A stretch of 64,000 nucleotides of DNA, taken from Pseudomonas sp. P7548 (GTDB taxonomy: Bacteria; Pseudomonadota; Gammaproteobacteria; Pseudomonadales; Pseudomonadaceae). The notes below the pieces were generated by a model. The model worked only from the letters and a program-made list of their open reading frames with translations, made no database searches and was not told where the DNA came from. The stretch is taken from assembly GCF_013386585.1 (NCBI RefSeq), contig NZ_JACARO010000014.1, positions 359-64,358 on the forward strand, in the 5' to 3' direction. Positions within the stretch are counted from its first letter, which is position 1. Every line of letters starts with the position of its first letter. This document shows, in pieces, positions 46,472 to 54,431 of this stretch. Position numbers and translations under genes: made by a program.

Positions 46472-47965
46472 TTATTCGGGGAGATGGGCGACGCCGTCGG
46501 CGTCGGTCATGGCACGCTCCAGCAGATCGGCAGGAAGGCTTTTGCTCGCGCGGGCACCCAGCAGCCGCAGTTGCTCGGTACGGCTGACCAGGTTTCCTCG
46601 CCCATCGGTCAGCTTGTTTCGCGCAGCGCTGTAGGCCTTGTCCAACTGCTGCAAGCGGTTGCCCACTTCATCCAGGTCCTGGATAAACAGGACGAACTTG
46701 TCATACAGCCAGCCGGCACGCTCGGCGATTTCCCGGGCGTTCTGGCTCTGGCGCTCCTGCTTCCACAGGCTGTCGATCACCCGCAGCGTGGCGAGCAAGG
46801 TGGTAGGGCTGACGATCACGATATGGCGGTCAAACGCTTCCTGGAACAGGTTGGGTTCGGCTTGCAAGGCAGCGGAGAACGCAGCCTCGATAGGGACGAA
46901 CAGCAACACGAAATCCAGGCTGTGCAGGCCTTCCAGGCGTTTGTAATCCTTGCCGGCCAGGCCTTTGACGTGATTGCGCAGGGACAGGACGTGCTGCTTG
47001 AGCGCCGCCTGGCCAATCACCTCATCATCCGCGCCCACATACTGTTGATAGGCGGTGAGGCTGACCTTGGAGTCGACCACCACCTGCTTGTCACCCGGCA
47101 ACATGATCAGCACGTCCGGTTGGAAACGCTCGCCGTCCGGGCCCTTGAGGCTGACCTGGGTCTGGTACTCGCGGCCCTTCTCCAGGCCGGCGTGTTCCAG
47201 CACGCGCTCAAGGATCAGCTCGCCCCAGTTGCCCTGGGTTTTCTGGCCCTTGAGGGCACGGGTGAGGTTGGTGGCTTCGTCCGACAGGCGCAGGTTCAGT
47301 TGCTGCAGACGTTCGAGTTCCTTGGCCAGGGAGAAGCGCTCGCGGGCTTCGTTCTGGTAGCTCTCTTCGACGCGCTTTTCAAAGGATTGAATGCGCTCCT
47401 TCAGAGGGTCCAACAGCTGCCCGAGGCGTTCCTGGCTGGTTTCGGCGAAGCGCTGCTCGCGCTCATCGAAGATCTTGCCGGCCAGTTCAGCGAACTGCGC
47501 GCGCAGCTCGTCCCGTGAACCTTGCAGGTCGGTGAGGCGTTGTTGATGGCTTTCCTGCTGTTCACGCAGCTCCGCGCTCAGGGCCGCGGCCAGCGCGTCG
47601 AGGCGGCGCAGTTCGGTGTCCTTGGCGCTGCGGTCGAGGTTCCAGGCATGCGCCGCGTCGCGGGCGTTGTCGCGGTCGATCTGCAACAGCTCGACCTCGC
47701 GGCGCACAGCGGCCAGGTCCGCCTGCTTGGCCGCGTTGGCCTGGCTCAGGTCACTGATCTCGTCACGACTGGCATCCAACTGGGCCGCCAGCCCTTCCTG
47801 GGCCATTTGCGCCATGGCCAGGCGCTCTTCGAGCAACTCCCAACCGCTCATGCGCGCGCTCAGGCGTTGCTGGAGCTGCCAGCACAGGGCCAACAACGGC
47901 ACCGCTGCGCCAGCAAGACCCAAGGCAATACTGGTCCAGTCAAAAGCCATAGCCATTTCTGCCAT
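46472..47965 (-). CDS. rmuC: DNA recombination protein RmuC
   Basis: The 497-residue protein has an N-terminal membrane anchor (about 10-30), a long coiled coil (35-215) and the RmuC nuclease-like domain (about 240-450) with GNWGELILERVLEHAGL, FQPDVLIMLPGDKQVVVDSK and LLFVPIEAAF. The PD-(D/E)xK-like core suggests a nuclease. RmuC limits inversions between short repeats in E. coli. It sits beside a REP element. Confidence 0.94.
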   Translation of the reverse strand: MAEMAMAFDWTSIALGLAGAAVPLLALCWQLQQRLSARMSGWELLEERLAMAQMAQEGLAAQLDASRDEISDLSQANAAKQADLAAVRREVELLQIDRDNARDAAHAWNLDRSAKDTELRRLDALAAALSAELREQQESHQQRLTDLQGSRDELRAQFAELAGKIFDEREQRFAETSQERLGQLLDPLKERIQSFEKRVEESYQNEARERFSLAKELERLQQLNLRLSDEATNLTRALKGQKTQGNWGELILERVLEHAGLEKGREYQTQVSLKGPDGERFQPDVLIMLPGDKQVVVDSKVSLTAYQQYVGADDEVIGQAALKQHVLSLRNHVKGLAGKDYKRLEGLHSLDFVLLFVPIEAAFSAALQAEPNLFQEAFDRHIVIVSPTTLLATLRVIDSLWKQERQSQNAREIAERAGWLYDKFVLFIQDLDEVGNRLQQLDKAYSAARNKLTDGRGNLVSRTEQLRLLGARASKSLPADLLERAMTDADGVAHLPE

Positions 47966-48011
47966 TACCGAAAAAGTGCAAGGTTAACCAAGCGCGGGGC
48001 GAGAGGACAGC

Positions 48012-48335
48012 TCAGTCTTCGACCTGGCCCAGCTCGCGTTGGGCACGGCGATCACCGGCGCGGGCGGCCAGGCGCAGCAGGTCGTGACCGATGCGGCGGT
48101 CGCGGGCGTTGCCGCATTCACGGCACATCAACTGGCCCAGGCGGCTTTGGGCAGCTACCACACCTTCACGGGCCGGCTGCTTGAGCAAGCGCCCGGCGAA
48201 GTGTTTGACGTTGGTGTTATGGCCCAGGCGCGGGCTGTCGAGCAACCACAAGGCAACTTTCAAGGAGAAACGCTTGGGTGCGGTAACAGTTTGAGGAGTG
48301 TCGGTAACAGAAGGTGATACTGAGCGAAACTTCAT
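48012..48335 (-). CDS. Small Sel1-like repeat protein
   Basis: The 107-residue basic protein has one helical Sel1-like unit (about 60-100, GVVAAQSRLGQLMC and RIGHDLLRLAARAGDRRAQRELG). It begins MKFRSVSPSVTDTPQTV at 48335; upstream in-frame sequence has no family resemblance. The Shine-Dalgarno sequence is weak. Such proteins usually mediate protein contacts. Its own role is unknown. It lies 46 bases downstream of, and on the same strand as, nothing obvious; rmuC follows it. Confidence 0.7.
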   Translation of the reverse strand: MKFRSVSPSVTDTPQTVTAPKRFSLKVALWLLDSPRLGHNTNVKHFAGRLLKQPAREGVVAAQSRLGQLMCRECGNARDRRIGHDLLRLAARAGDRRAQRELGQVED

Positions 48336-48789
48336 AAAGCACTGCGGGACAGAACGGAAGGCGCGCCACTCTACTCTTTTTTTCGTACAGGTAAAGCTGA
48401 AAAAACCCTGCACGCCCGTTCTAGAGCAAGCGCTCGGGACAATCCACAGAAGCTGTGGATAACTCAGTGGACAACCCCCCTTTAACTCTCGCAAAGGCCC
48501 ATGGAATGGGGGCCGCAGTCAAACTGACGATTTTTTCACCAATAAAAAAAAGCGAGATTTTTCATTGACTTAAATTTCCTTTGCAGGCAATTGGCGGCCC
48601 TTCATCGTACTTGACAGCGTGGTTACACACGCCGCAACTAATGTGCACAAGTACCCACCTGATGGTTATATCGTCGGCGTTTTTTGATCCGACACGGTGG
48701 AAAATGTTACCGGCGGGCCAAACCGAGGTGCTTTTCAAATCCGCGCCGGCTCGCCACACTGCTTCACCCACACAACCCTGTGCGACTCG
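48336..48789. other. 454-base intergenic region with a DnaA-box-like hairpin
   Basis: The region separates divergent small genes. It contains TCCACAGAAGCTGTGGA (48443-48459), a perfect seven-base inverted repeat that runs into TGTGGATAA (48454-48462), a perfect DnaA box on the opposite strand. An AT-rich run with two A/T tracts follows at about 48,525-48,585. No credible ORF is present in the rest. Confidence 0.55.
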
Positions 48790-49095
48790 ATGAAAGGAAT
48801 TCTGTTATTCGCCCTGTTGCTGCTGGCGGTCTGCGCGATATCGCTGGGCATCAATGCCGTGCTGCCCTCCCCCGATGGCGCCTTGTTCGCGATTGCCATC
48901 CTGCTGTCAGCCGCATTTACCGCCGCGAGCCTGTGCATCGAGTTGGGTGACGGCCGAATCAACGACATGCGCGACGTGATGAAGGTGGTCGAGACCGGCC
49001 AATCCTTGCGCCTGACCCTGGCCGCCTACGGGCTGGGCTGCTCGCTGGCAGCGGCGATCACGGTACTGGTCTATCGCGGGTTACTGGGCGCCTGA
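48790..49095 (+). CDS. Small inner-membrane protein, unknown
   Basis: The 101-residue protein has three hydrophobic segments (about 2-22, 25-45 and 78-98) separated by a short polar loop with ELGDGRINDMRDVMKVVE. The start at 48790 begins a normal N-terminal membrane helix; an upstream in-frame ATG would add a stretch unlike Pseudomonas protein. The Shine-Dalgarno sequence is weak. No family is recognised. Confidence 0.65.
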   Translation: MKGILLFALLLLAVCAISLGINAVLPSPDGALFAIAILLSAAFTAASLCIELGDGRINDMRDVMKVVETGQSLRLTLAAYGLGCSLAAAITVLVYRGLLGA

Positions 49096-49539
49096 TTAAA
49101 TTATTTTGACTAGCACACTTTCTTTCCTTGTTTCAATCCGTTACTATCCGCCGCGTTAGTACCAAGCTGAAAGTCAATTCTGGTCGAATAAGTCCCCTGA
49201 ACAACACGGGATCGACCACCTCGATGGTTTCCAGGTATTCCTTGCGACGACACAGCCTTTGAACAAGCAAAGGGTGTCGCGAAGTCTCAATACTCTGACC
49301 GAACCAACCTGCAAATTGATCAGGATCTTCACCCCGGGCCCAGAACCTTTGCCCCTGTTGTGTTGCCTGCCCTCCTAAGTACCTACCTGCCAGCCCAAGC
49401 GCGCCTAACTTATCAGCGCTTCAAACTGGCTGCTTTGTTCCAGTCGGGTTCTTCGTTTGATCAATGGTGATCAACGTTACTGGAACGTTTTAACGTTGCA
49501 CGGTTCTTAATCCGTGTCATTTGTAGGAACACCCATAAC
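49096..49539 (+). other. Long leader region with a stable hairpin
   Basis: This is 444 bases without an ORF of normal codon use. At 49248-49279 the arms CGACACAGCCTTTG and CAAAGGGTGTCG form a 12-pair stem with a two-base bulge. Nearer the gene at 49540 there are further symmetrical pieces: TGATCAATGGTGATCA and AACGTTTTAACGTT. It may be a structured 5' leader or hold a small RNA gene. The strand of any transcript is inferred from the downstream gene. Confidence 0.45.
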
Positions 49540-49764
49540 ATGAACGCTCAAATCCACACTCAGGATGCCATTCGCACCCTCACCAACGCTTTTGCCCCAA
49601 TGAACTGCCTGATCATGGCCGCTCGCAAAGGCTGCTTCAGCTTCACCCTGGTCAACGAACACGGCATCGCTCGTCACAGCGAACGCCTGTACCCCGATCA
49701 ATACTCCAGCGCAGAACCGCTGCAGGCCGTGATCGAGCGTACCCGTCAGGCCCTGACTGCCTGA
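49540..49764 (+). CDS. Small conserved-looking protein, unknown
   Basis: The 74-residue protein has one short domain: AFAPMNCLIMAARKGCFSFT, then HSERLYPDQYSS, then a C-terminal helix. It is followed by a strong terminator, so it is a real monocistronic unit. GTAGGA lies upstream of the ATG. Codon choice is highly biased, which suggests strong expression. I do not recognise a characterised family. Confidence 0.8.
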   Translation: MNAQIHTQDAIRTLTNAFAPMNCLIMAARKGCFSFTLVNEHGIARHSERLYPDQYSSAEPLQAVIERTRQALTA

Positions 49765-49786
49765 CCGACCCGAGTTGCTGAAACAC

Positions 49787-49816
49787 AAAACCCTGCCTGA
49801 AAAGCAGGGTTTTTTA
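49787..49816 (+). terminator. Rho-independent terminator
   Basis: AAAACCCTGC and GCAGGGTTTT form the stem with loop CTGAAAA, followed by a T run. It starts 22 bases after the stop of the 74-residue gene. Confidence 0.92.
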
Positions 49817-49940
49817 TTGCCCGGAATTCAAGGTTTGAGCATTTGTACTAAGGCCAAATTGATATAAACGTTATAACTAAATGAAGAAGATGTTTTAAAA
49901 ACAGTCCTTTACATCACAAATATGACACTACACTTCAACT

Positions 49941-50011
49941 CAAGCGGCATGATCCGCTTGCGACGAGCCTGAGATCCGATCCCCTGCTGCCAAGCCCCCT
50001 CTCAGGCTTCG
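49941..50011 (+). other. Two consecutive hairpins in the leader of the 160-residue gene
   Basis: The first hairpin is CAAGCGG-CATGAT-CCGCTTG (49941-49960). The second pairs CGAGCCTGAGA (49964-49974) with TCTCAGGCTTCG (50000-50011) across a 25-base loop, with one bulged base. Both lie just upstream of the start codon at 50040. The first could be a terminator-like or regulator-binding structure. Confidence 0.5.
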
Positions 50012-50039
50012 TCGACCACTTTCACGGATTGAGGCTTGT

Positions 50040-50522
50040 ATGGGTATCGCTGCCAGTGAATTGTGTCGTTATGTGATCAGGCCCACGCTGAAGTACCTGG
50101 GCCGGGATGATCAAGCGGCCGAATCCTTGCTGCTGGGCATTGCCGCCAGCCAATCGGAATTGGGTTCCGCCCTGCACGATCGGCGTGGCCATGGCCTGTA
50201 CAGCATCACCGAACCTCGTCACCGCGCACTCTGGGACGACTACCTGGCCCTGGACCCCGAACGCGCCAGCCTGGTGCGGGGGCTGGCCAGCCAGCATGCA
50301 TTTCTCAGCGCACCCCAACTTGAGCTCACCGTCAACCTGCGTTACGCCACCGCCATCGCCTGGCTGCTGGTCGAACAACATAGTCCCGCCCTTCCACTGC
50401 CTGGTGATGTATTGGCGATGGCGCGTATCTGGAAAGAAATTTTTCATCCACAAGGAAGGCTGCGCGATTTCACTCAAGCCTGGCAAACCTGTGTTTCACC
50501 CATGAATCAGGTCACTTGTTGA
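50040..50522 (+). CDS. Conserved-looking protein, unknown (lysozyme-like character)
   Basis: The 160-residue protein is helical, with LLLGIAASQSELGSALHDRR near residues 29-50 and a hydrophobic TAIAWLLVEQ segment. The E in ASQSELG and the surrounding pattern loosely recall phage-type lytic transglycosylase folds, but no catalytic motif is certain. There is no signal peptide. GAGG lies six bases before the ATG. I do not assign a function. Confidence 0.65.
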   Translation: MGIAASELCRYVIRPTLKYLGRDDQAAESLLLGIAASQSELGSALHDRRGHGLYSITEPRHRALWDDYLALDPERASLVRGLASQHAFLSAPQLELTVNLRYATAIAWLLVEQHSPALPLPGDVLAMARIWKEIFHPQGRLRDFTQAWQTCVSPMNQVTC

Positions 50523-50668
50523 TCAGGCGTTTTGCAAGATTCGGCTAAAAACGTTGATTTTGGTCGGATTGTCCTACAAAACCGCTCTATCTCCTGCATT
50601 ACAGCCTATAGCGCGAACTTAAATTTATTGTTACTTTCCGCAGCGGTGATCACCACGGAGTTCTAATA

Positions 50669-51955
50669 ATGAAAAAAGTAATGCTCAAGACCACACTTAG
50701 CCTCGCCGTTGCCATGGCATCCTCCCACCTGTTCGCAAGCGGTTTCGCACTGAACGAACAGAGCGTCAGCGGGATGGGTACAGGTTTCGCAGGTCGCTCT
50801 TCTTCTGCCGATGATGCAAGCACTGTTTACGGTAACCCTGCCGGTATGGCTCGCCTGAATGGCCAGCAGATCACGGGCGGTGTAGCGGCCATCGATGCCT
50901 CGACTGACATCAGCGACACCGGCGGCAACTCTCGCGGTTCCAACAAAGGTGACATGGTTCCGTTCACCGCGGTGCCATTTGGCTTCTACACCAACAAACT
51001 CAATGATCAGTGGGCCATCGGCTTCGGTGTCTACGCACCGTTCGGCCTGGTGACCGACTATGAAAGCGGCTTCCAGGGCCGTGGCTTCGGCAGCAAGAGC
51101 GAAGTGAAGGTCATCACCTTCCAGCCGACTGTCAGCTATGCATTCAACGACCGGGTTTCCATCGGCTTTGGCCCAACCATCAACCGGATTTCCGGCGTGC
51201 TGGAGTCGGACAAGACCCTCAACCCGGCCTTCAGCGACACCAATGTCAAAATCAAGGGTGACGATACCGCCCTGGGCTTCAACGTCGGCGTGCTGGTTCA
51301 AGCAACCGATACCACACGCGTGGGCTTGACCTACCACTCGAAGGTCAACTACAAGCTGGACGGTCACACCACCGTCAGCGGTCCGGCCGCTACACAGCCG
51401 TTCCTGCGCAATAACCGTTACGACGCTTCGCTGAAAATCGAAACGCCTGAATCCTACGATCTGTCGGTCACTCAAGACCTGACCGACGCCTGGAAACTGT
51501 ACGGTGGTGCCACTTGGACACGCTGGAGCCGCCTGAAGGAAATCACCGTCAATAACGAAGGTGTGACCGCTGCTGCAGGCGGTGGCCTGGCACCAAGCCA
51601 GCTGACGGCGATCACCGAGAAACAGGACTGGCACGACACCTGGGCCTACGCCGTGGGTACTTCGTACCAGTTGACCAAACAGGTGGTGCTGCGTACGGGT
51701 CTGACTTTCGACCAATCGCCGACCAACAACACTGATCGTTCGCCGCGCATTCCTACCGGTGACCGTACAATCTTCAGCGTGGGCCTGGGCTACAAAGTCA
51801 TGGATAACATGACCATCGACCTCGCCTACTCCTACCTGAAAGAAGAAGACGTCAAGGTCAATCAGACTGCTGCTGCTCCGTCGACGGCCAGCTACCGCGC
51901 CAAATACGAAAACAGTGCCAACGGTTTCGGCCTGGGCATGACCTACACCTTCTGA
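50669..51955 (+). CDS. FadL/OmpP1-family outer membrane fatty acid transporter
   Basis: The 428-residue porin has a 24-residue signal peptide (cut after LFAS, before GFALNEQSVSGMGTGFAG). The N-terminal hatch motif NPAGMARL, many alternating beta strands and a terminal aromatic residue (GLGMTYTF) match the FadL 14-strand barrel with a plug. It should carry long-chain fatty acids or hydrophobic compounds across the outer membrane. GGAG precedes the ATG; a strong terminator follows. Several FadL paralogues exist in pseudomonads, so the symbol is left open. Confidence 0.92.
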   Translation: MKKVMLKTTLSLAVAMASSHLFASGFALNEQSVSGMGTGFAGRSSSADDASTVYGNPAGMARLNGQQITGGVAAIDASTDISDTGGNSRGSNKGDMVPFTAVPFGFYTNKLNDQWAIGFGVYAPFGLVTDYESGFQGRGFGSKSEVKVITFQPTVSYAFNDRVSIGFGPTINRISGVLESDKTLNPAFSDTNVKIKGDDTALGFNVGVLVQATDTTRVGLTYHSKVNYKLDGHTTVSGPAATQPFLRNNRYDASLKIETPESYDLSVTQDLTDAWKLYGGATWTRWSRLKEITVNNEGVTAAAGGGLAPSQLTAITEKQDWHDTWAYAVGTSYQLTKQVVLRTGLTFDQSPTNNTDRSPRIPTGDRTIFSVGLGYKVMDNMTIDLAYSYLKEEDVKVNQTAAAPSTASYRAKYENSANGFGLGMTYTF

Positions 51956-51968
51956 TTCAGACCGGTGT

Positions 51969-52010
51969 AAAAAAGCCCCGCTCTCCTGCAAAGGAGGCGG
52001 GGCTTTTTAG
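51969..52010. terminator. Terminator after the FadL-type gene
   Basis: AAAAAGCCCCGCTCTCCT and its near-inverted copy AGGAGGCGGGGCTTTTT form a long stem with T runs on both strands. It is shared by the convergent porin and peroxidase-like genes. Confidence 0.92.
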
Positions 52011-52020
52011 TGGCCGGTGA

Positions 52021-52572
52021 TCAGGGTTTTGAAGACAACGCCTGCTCCACCGCCTGTATCAGGTCCGGACTGTCCGGCTTGGTCAGGCTGGAGAAATTGG
52101 CAATCACCTTACCCTGGCGATCCACCACGTACTTATAGAAATTCCACTTCGGCGCACTGGTCTGCTGCGCCAGAATCTTGAACAGGTGCACCGCATTCGG
52201 CCCCTTGACCTTCTGCGGCTCCGTCATGGTGAAGGTCACGCCGTAGTTCACGTAACACACCTTGGCCGTCTCTTCGCCGGTCTTGGCTTCCTGCTTGAAG
52301 TCATCGGACGGCACGCCAATCACTTCCAGCCCCTGGCCCTTGTAGCGTTGGTACAGGGCTTCGAGGCCTTTGAACTGCGGCGCAAAACCACAGAAGCTAG
52401 CGGTATTGACGATCACCAGCGGCTTGCCGGCGAAGCGCTGGCACAGGTCGATGGATTCCTTGGCGCGCAACTTGGGCAGTTGGCCTTCCAGCAACGGCGG
52501 GCAATCGGCGGCCATGGCCACGCCGCCAAACGCAGCCATCAGGACGGGTACAGCGAGCCAACGCTTCAGCAT
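52021..52572 (-). CDS. Periplasmic glutathione-peroxidase-like protein
   Basis: The 183-residue protein has a Sec signal peptide (about 1-21, ending AMA). The peroxidase fold has Cys61 in NTASFCGF at the catalytic position and the later motif [16 protein letters not shown] second cysteine pair (Cys24, Cys43) may form a disulphide. Family members reduce hydroperoxides, often through thioredoxin-like donors; the periplasmic location makes the donor unclear. It is about 34 bases downstream of a microprotein gene on the same strand. Confidence 0.88.
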   Translation of the reverse strand: MLKRWLAVPVLMAAFGGVAMAADCPPLLEGQLPKLRAKESIDLCQRFAGKPLVIVNTASFCGFAPQFKGLEALYQRYKGQGLEVIGVPSDDFKQEAKTGEETAKVCYVNYGVTFTMTEPQKVKGPNAVHLFKILAQQTSAPKWNFYKYVVDRQGKVIANFSSLTKPDSPDLIQAVEQALSSKP

Positions 52573-52606
52573 GTGGAGTGTCCTTGCAAGAGTTCAGGCA
52601 ATGAAC

Positions 52607-52726
52607 TTAACAGATCGACATACCCAGTTGCATCAACGCCAGCCCGCCGTGCTGCCAACCCCACCAAGCGAGGAGCAGCAACAGCACGGCCGCCACAGGC
52701 AGCAGAAACCGCAACGCTACACTCAT
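52607..52726 (-). CDS. 39-residue single-pass membrane microprotein
   Basis: The start ATG at 52726 overlaps the TGA of the MFS gene as ATGA, and the frame ends in TAA at 52607. The product begins MSVALRFLLPVAAVLLLL, has a single membrane helix (about 5-22) rich in Leu, then LAWWGWQHGGLALMQLGMSI and a C-terminal Cys. The overlap implies translation coupled to the transporter. It is below common gene-calling cut-offs. A role as accessory subunit of the MFS protein is inferred from coupling only. Confidence 0.72.
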   Translation of the reverse strand: MSVALRFLLPVAAVLLLLLAWWGWQHGGLALMQLGMSIC

Positions 52727-53931
52727 GCCGCCTCCAGTTGGGTTTGCAAGCGCGCCACTGGCCGCTCACGCACTGGCCAGTTCAACGCGGCAGCGAGCAG
52801 GCTCAGCAGGATCGCCACCTGCCAGATCAAATCGTAGTTGCCGGTTCGATCATAGACCACCCCGCCCAACCAGCCGCCGAGAAACGAACCCAACTGGTGG
52901 AACAGGAACACGATCCCACCGAGCATCGAGAGGTTTCGCACACCAAACAACGTCGCAACCGTGCCGTTGGTCAGCGGCACGGTGGACAGCCACAAGAAGC
53001 CCATGGCCATACCAAACAGGTAGGCCGTGACTTCGGTCACCGGCGCCCACAGGAACAACACGATCACCACCGCGCGCAGCAGGTACAACGCGGTCAGCAA
53101 GCGCGGCTTGGACATGCGCCCGCCCAGCCAACCCGCGGTGTAGGTGCCAAACACGTTGAACAGGCCGATCAACGCCAACACTGTGGTGCCGACGGTCGCC
53201 GGCAGGTGCTGGTCCACCAGGTAAGCCGGCAGGTGCACGCCGATAAACACCACCTGGAAACCACACACGAAAAAGCCGAAGGCCAGCAGCCAGAACCCGG
53301 AATGGGAGCAGGCCTCTTTCAAGGCTTCGCGCATCGTCTGCTGACCGACCACCACGGGCAGCGGCCGGTCCTTGAGCATGGCCACCAGCGGCAGGATCAG
53401 CGCGACCATCATGCCCAGCGCCAACAGCGCCGCCGACCAGCCCAGCCAGCCGATCAAACCGAGGGTGCCCGGCACCATGGCGAACTGGCCGAAAGAACCG
53501 GCCGCGCTTGCAATGCCCATGGCCATGCTGCGTTTCTCCGGTGGCACGGCACGCCCCACCACGCCCAGAATGACCGAGAACGATGTGCCGGAAAGGCCGA
53601 TACCGATCAACAAACCAGCACTCAAAGACAACGACCACGCCGAGTCGGACATGCCCATCAACACCAGGCCTGCGGCGTACAGCACGCCCCCGACAAACAC
53701 CGCCTTGGTCGCACCGAATCGGTCGGCCAGGGCACCGGTGAACGGCTGCGCCAGGCCCCAGATCAGGTTCTGCAAGGCGATGGCGAAAGCAAAGGTTTCG
53801 CGACCCCAGCCAAATTCGCTGCTCATCGGTGCCAGGAACAGGCCGAAGCCGTGCCGCACGCCCAAGGACAACGCCAGGATCAGCGCACTCCCCAAAAGAA
53901 CCCAGCCACTGGTGCGCCACATCGAGGTCAT
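52723..53931 (-). CDS. MFS transporter
   Basis: The 402-residue major facilitator has 12 hydrophobic segments. It has the signature DRFGATKAVFVGGVLYAAGL after helix 2 and GRMSKPRLLTALYLL after helix 8, and an early GVRHGFGLFLAP motif typical of the OFA/monocarboxylate-like group. The substrate is unknown. It is downstream of a MarR gene and has that regulator's probable operator in its 5' gap. GGAG stands eight bases ahead of the ATG. Confidence 0.9.
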   Translation of the reverse strand: MTSMWRTSGWVLLGSALILALSLGVRHGFGLFLAPMSSEFGWGRETFAFAIALQNLIWGLAQPFTGALADRFGATKAVFVGGVLYAAGLVLMGMSDSAWSLSLSAGLLIGIGLSGTSFSVILGVVGRAVPPEKRSMAMGIASAAGSFGQFAMVPGTLGLIGWLGWSAALLALGMMVALILPLVAMLKDRPLPVVVGQQTMREALKEACSHSGFWLLAFGFFVCGFQVVFIGVHLPAYLVDQHLPATVGTTVLALIGLFNVFGTYTAGWLGGRMSKPRLLTALYLLRAVVIVLFLWAPVTEVTAYLFGMAMGFLWLSTVPLTNGTVATLFGVRNLSMLGGIVFLFHQLGSFLGGWLGGVVYDRTGNYDLIWQVAILLSLLAAALNWPVRERPVARLQTQLEAA

Positions 53932-53946
53932 TTCTTATTCTCCGCC

Positions 53947-53962
53947 GCGGGTATATACCCGC
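53947..53962. promoter_or_regulatory. MarR operator 1, between marR and the MFS gene
   Basis: GCGGGTATATACCCGC is a perfect 16-base palindrome located 16 bases upstream of the MFS start. Fourteen of its 16 bases recur at 54393-54408 in front of the MarR gene, which marks both as probable binding sites of that protein. Confidence 0.75.
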
Positions 53963-53984
53963 TTGTGTTCGAACAAACCCGCCT

Positions 53985-54389
53985 TCAAGCGAGTTCGTCC
54001 AGCAAGGCCAACAGGGTTTCGCGTTTTTCCGCGCCCAGTTGATCGATCAATTTCTGCTGCGCCGCTTCCCACGCCGGCAATGCCGCCGCCAGCCGTTCGA
54101 TGCCGGCGTCCGTCAACAGCACCAGGCGATTGCGCAAGTCATCGCCTTCAACCAGCTGCACCAGGCCCTCACCTTCCAGCACCCGCAGGTTTCGACCCAG
54201 GGTGCTGCGGTCCAGGCCCATGGCTTCGGCCAGGCTGGAAATACTCGGCTGGTCGAGACGTTGCAAGTTACACAGCAAAGAATACTGGGCAACGTTGATC
54301 CCGAAGCCGTCGAGAGCGCCGTCGTAATACCTGCTGACGCCACGGGCGGCGCGACGCAGGTTTGTGCATAAACATTGGGAGGCAAGCAT
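53985..54389 (-). CDS. MarR family regulator of the MFS cluster
   Basis: The 134-residue winged-helix protein contains FGINVAQYSLLCNLQRLDQ, then ISSLAEAMGLDRSTLGRNL (recognition helix), then the wing VQLVEGDDLRNRLVLL. The only well-placed start is ATG 54389, which has no Shine-Dalgarno sequence. A -35/-10 pair (TTGCAT, 17 bases, TATACA) ends seven bases before this ATG, so the mRNA may be leaderless. The operator at 54393-54408 covers the -10, consistent with autorepression. Confidence 0.9.
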   Translation of the reverse strand: MLASQCLCTNLRRAARGVSRYYDGALDGFGINVAQYSLLCNLQRLDQPSISSLAEAMGLDRSTLGRNLRVLEGEGLVQLVEGDDLRNRLVLLTDAGIERLAAALPAWEAAQQKLIDQLGAEKRETLLALLDELA

Positions 54390-54392
54390 GGA

Positions 54393-54408
54393 GCGTGTAT
54401 ATACCCGG
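54393..54408. promoter_or_regulatory. MarR operator 2, overlapping the marR promoter
   Basis: GCGTGTATATACCCGG shares 14 of 16 bases with operator 1 and keeps its dyad around TATA. On the minus strand it contains the -10 TATACA of the likely marR promoter. Confidence 0.72.
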
Positions 54409-54431
54409 GATTAAGGAAATGCAAGAAAGTG

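Noticed and set aside
48440..48600. A replication origin near the DnaA box
   Set aside because: There is only one exact box, and no dnaA, dnaN, gidA or other origin-linked gene nearby.
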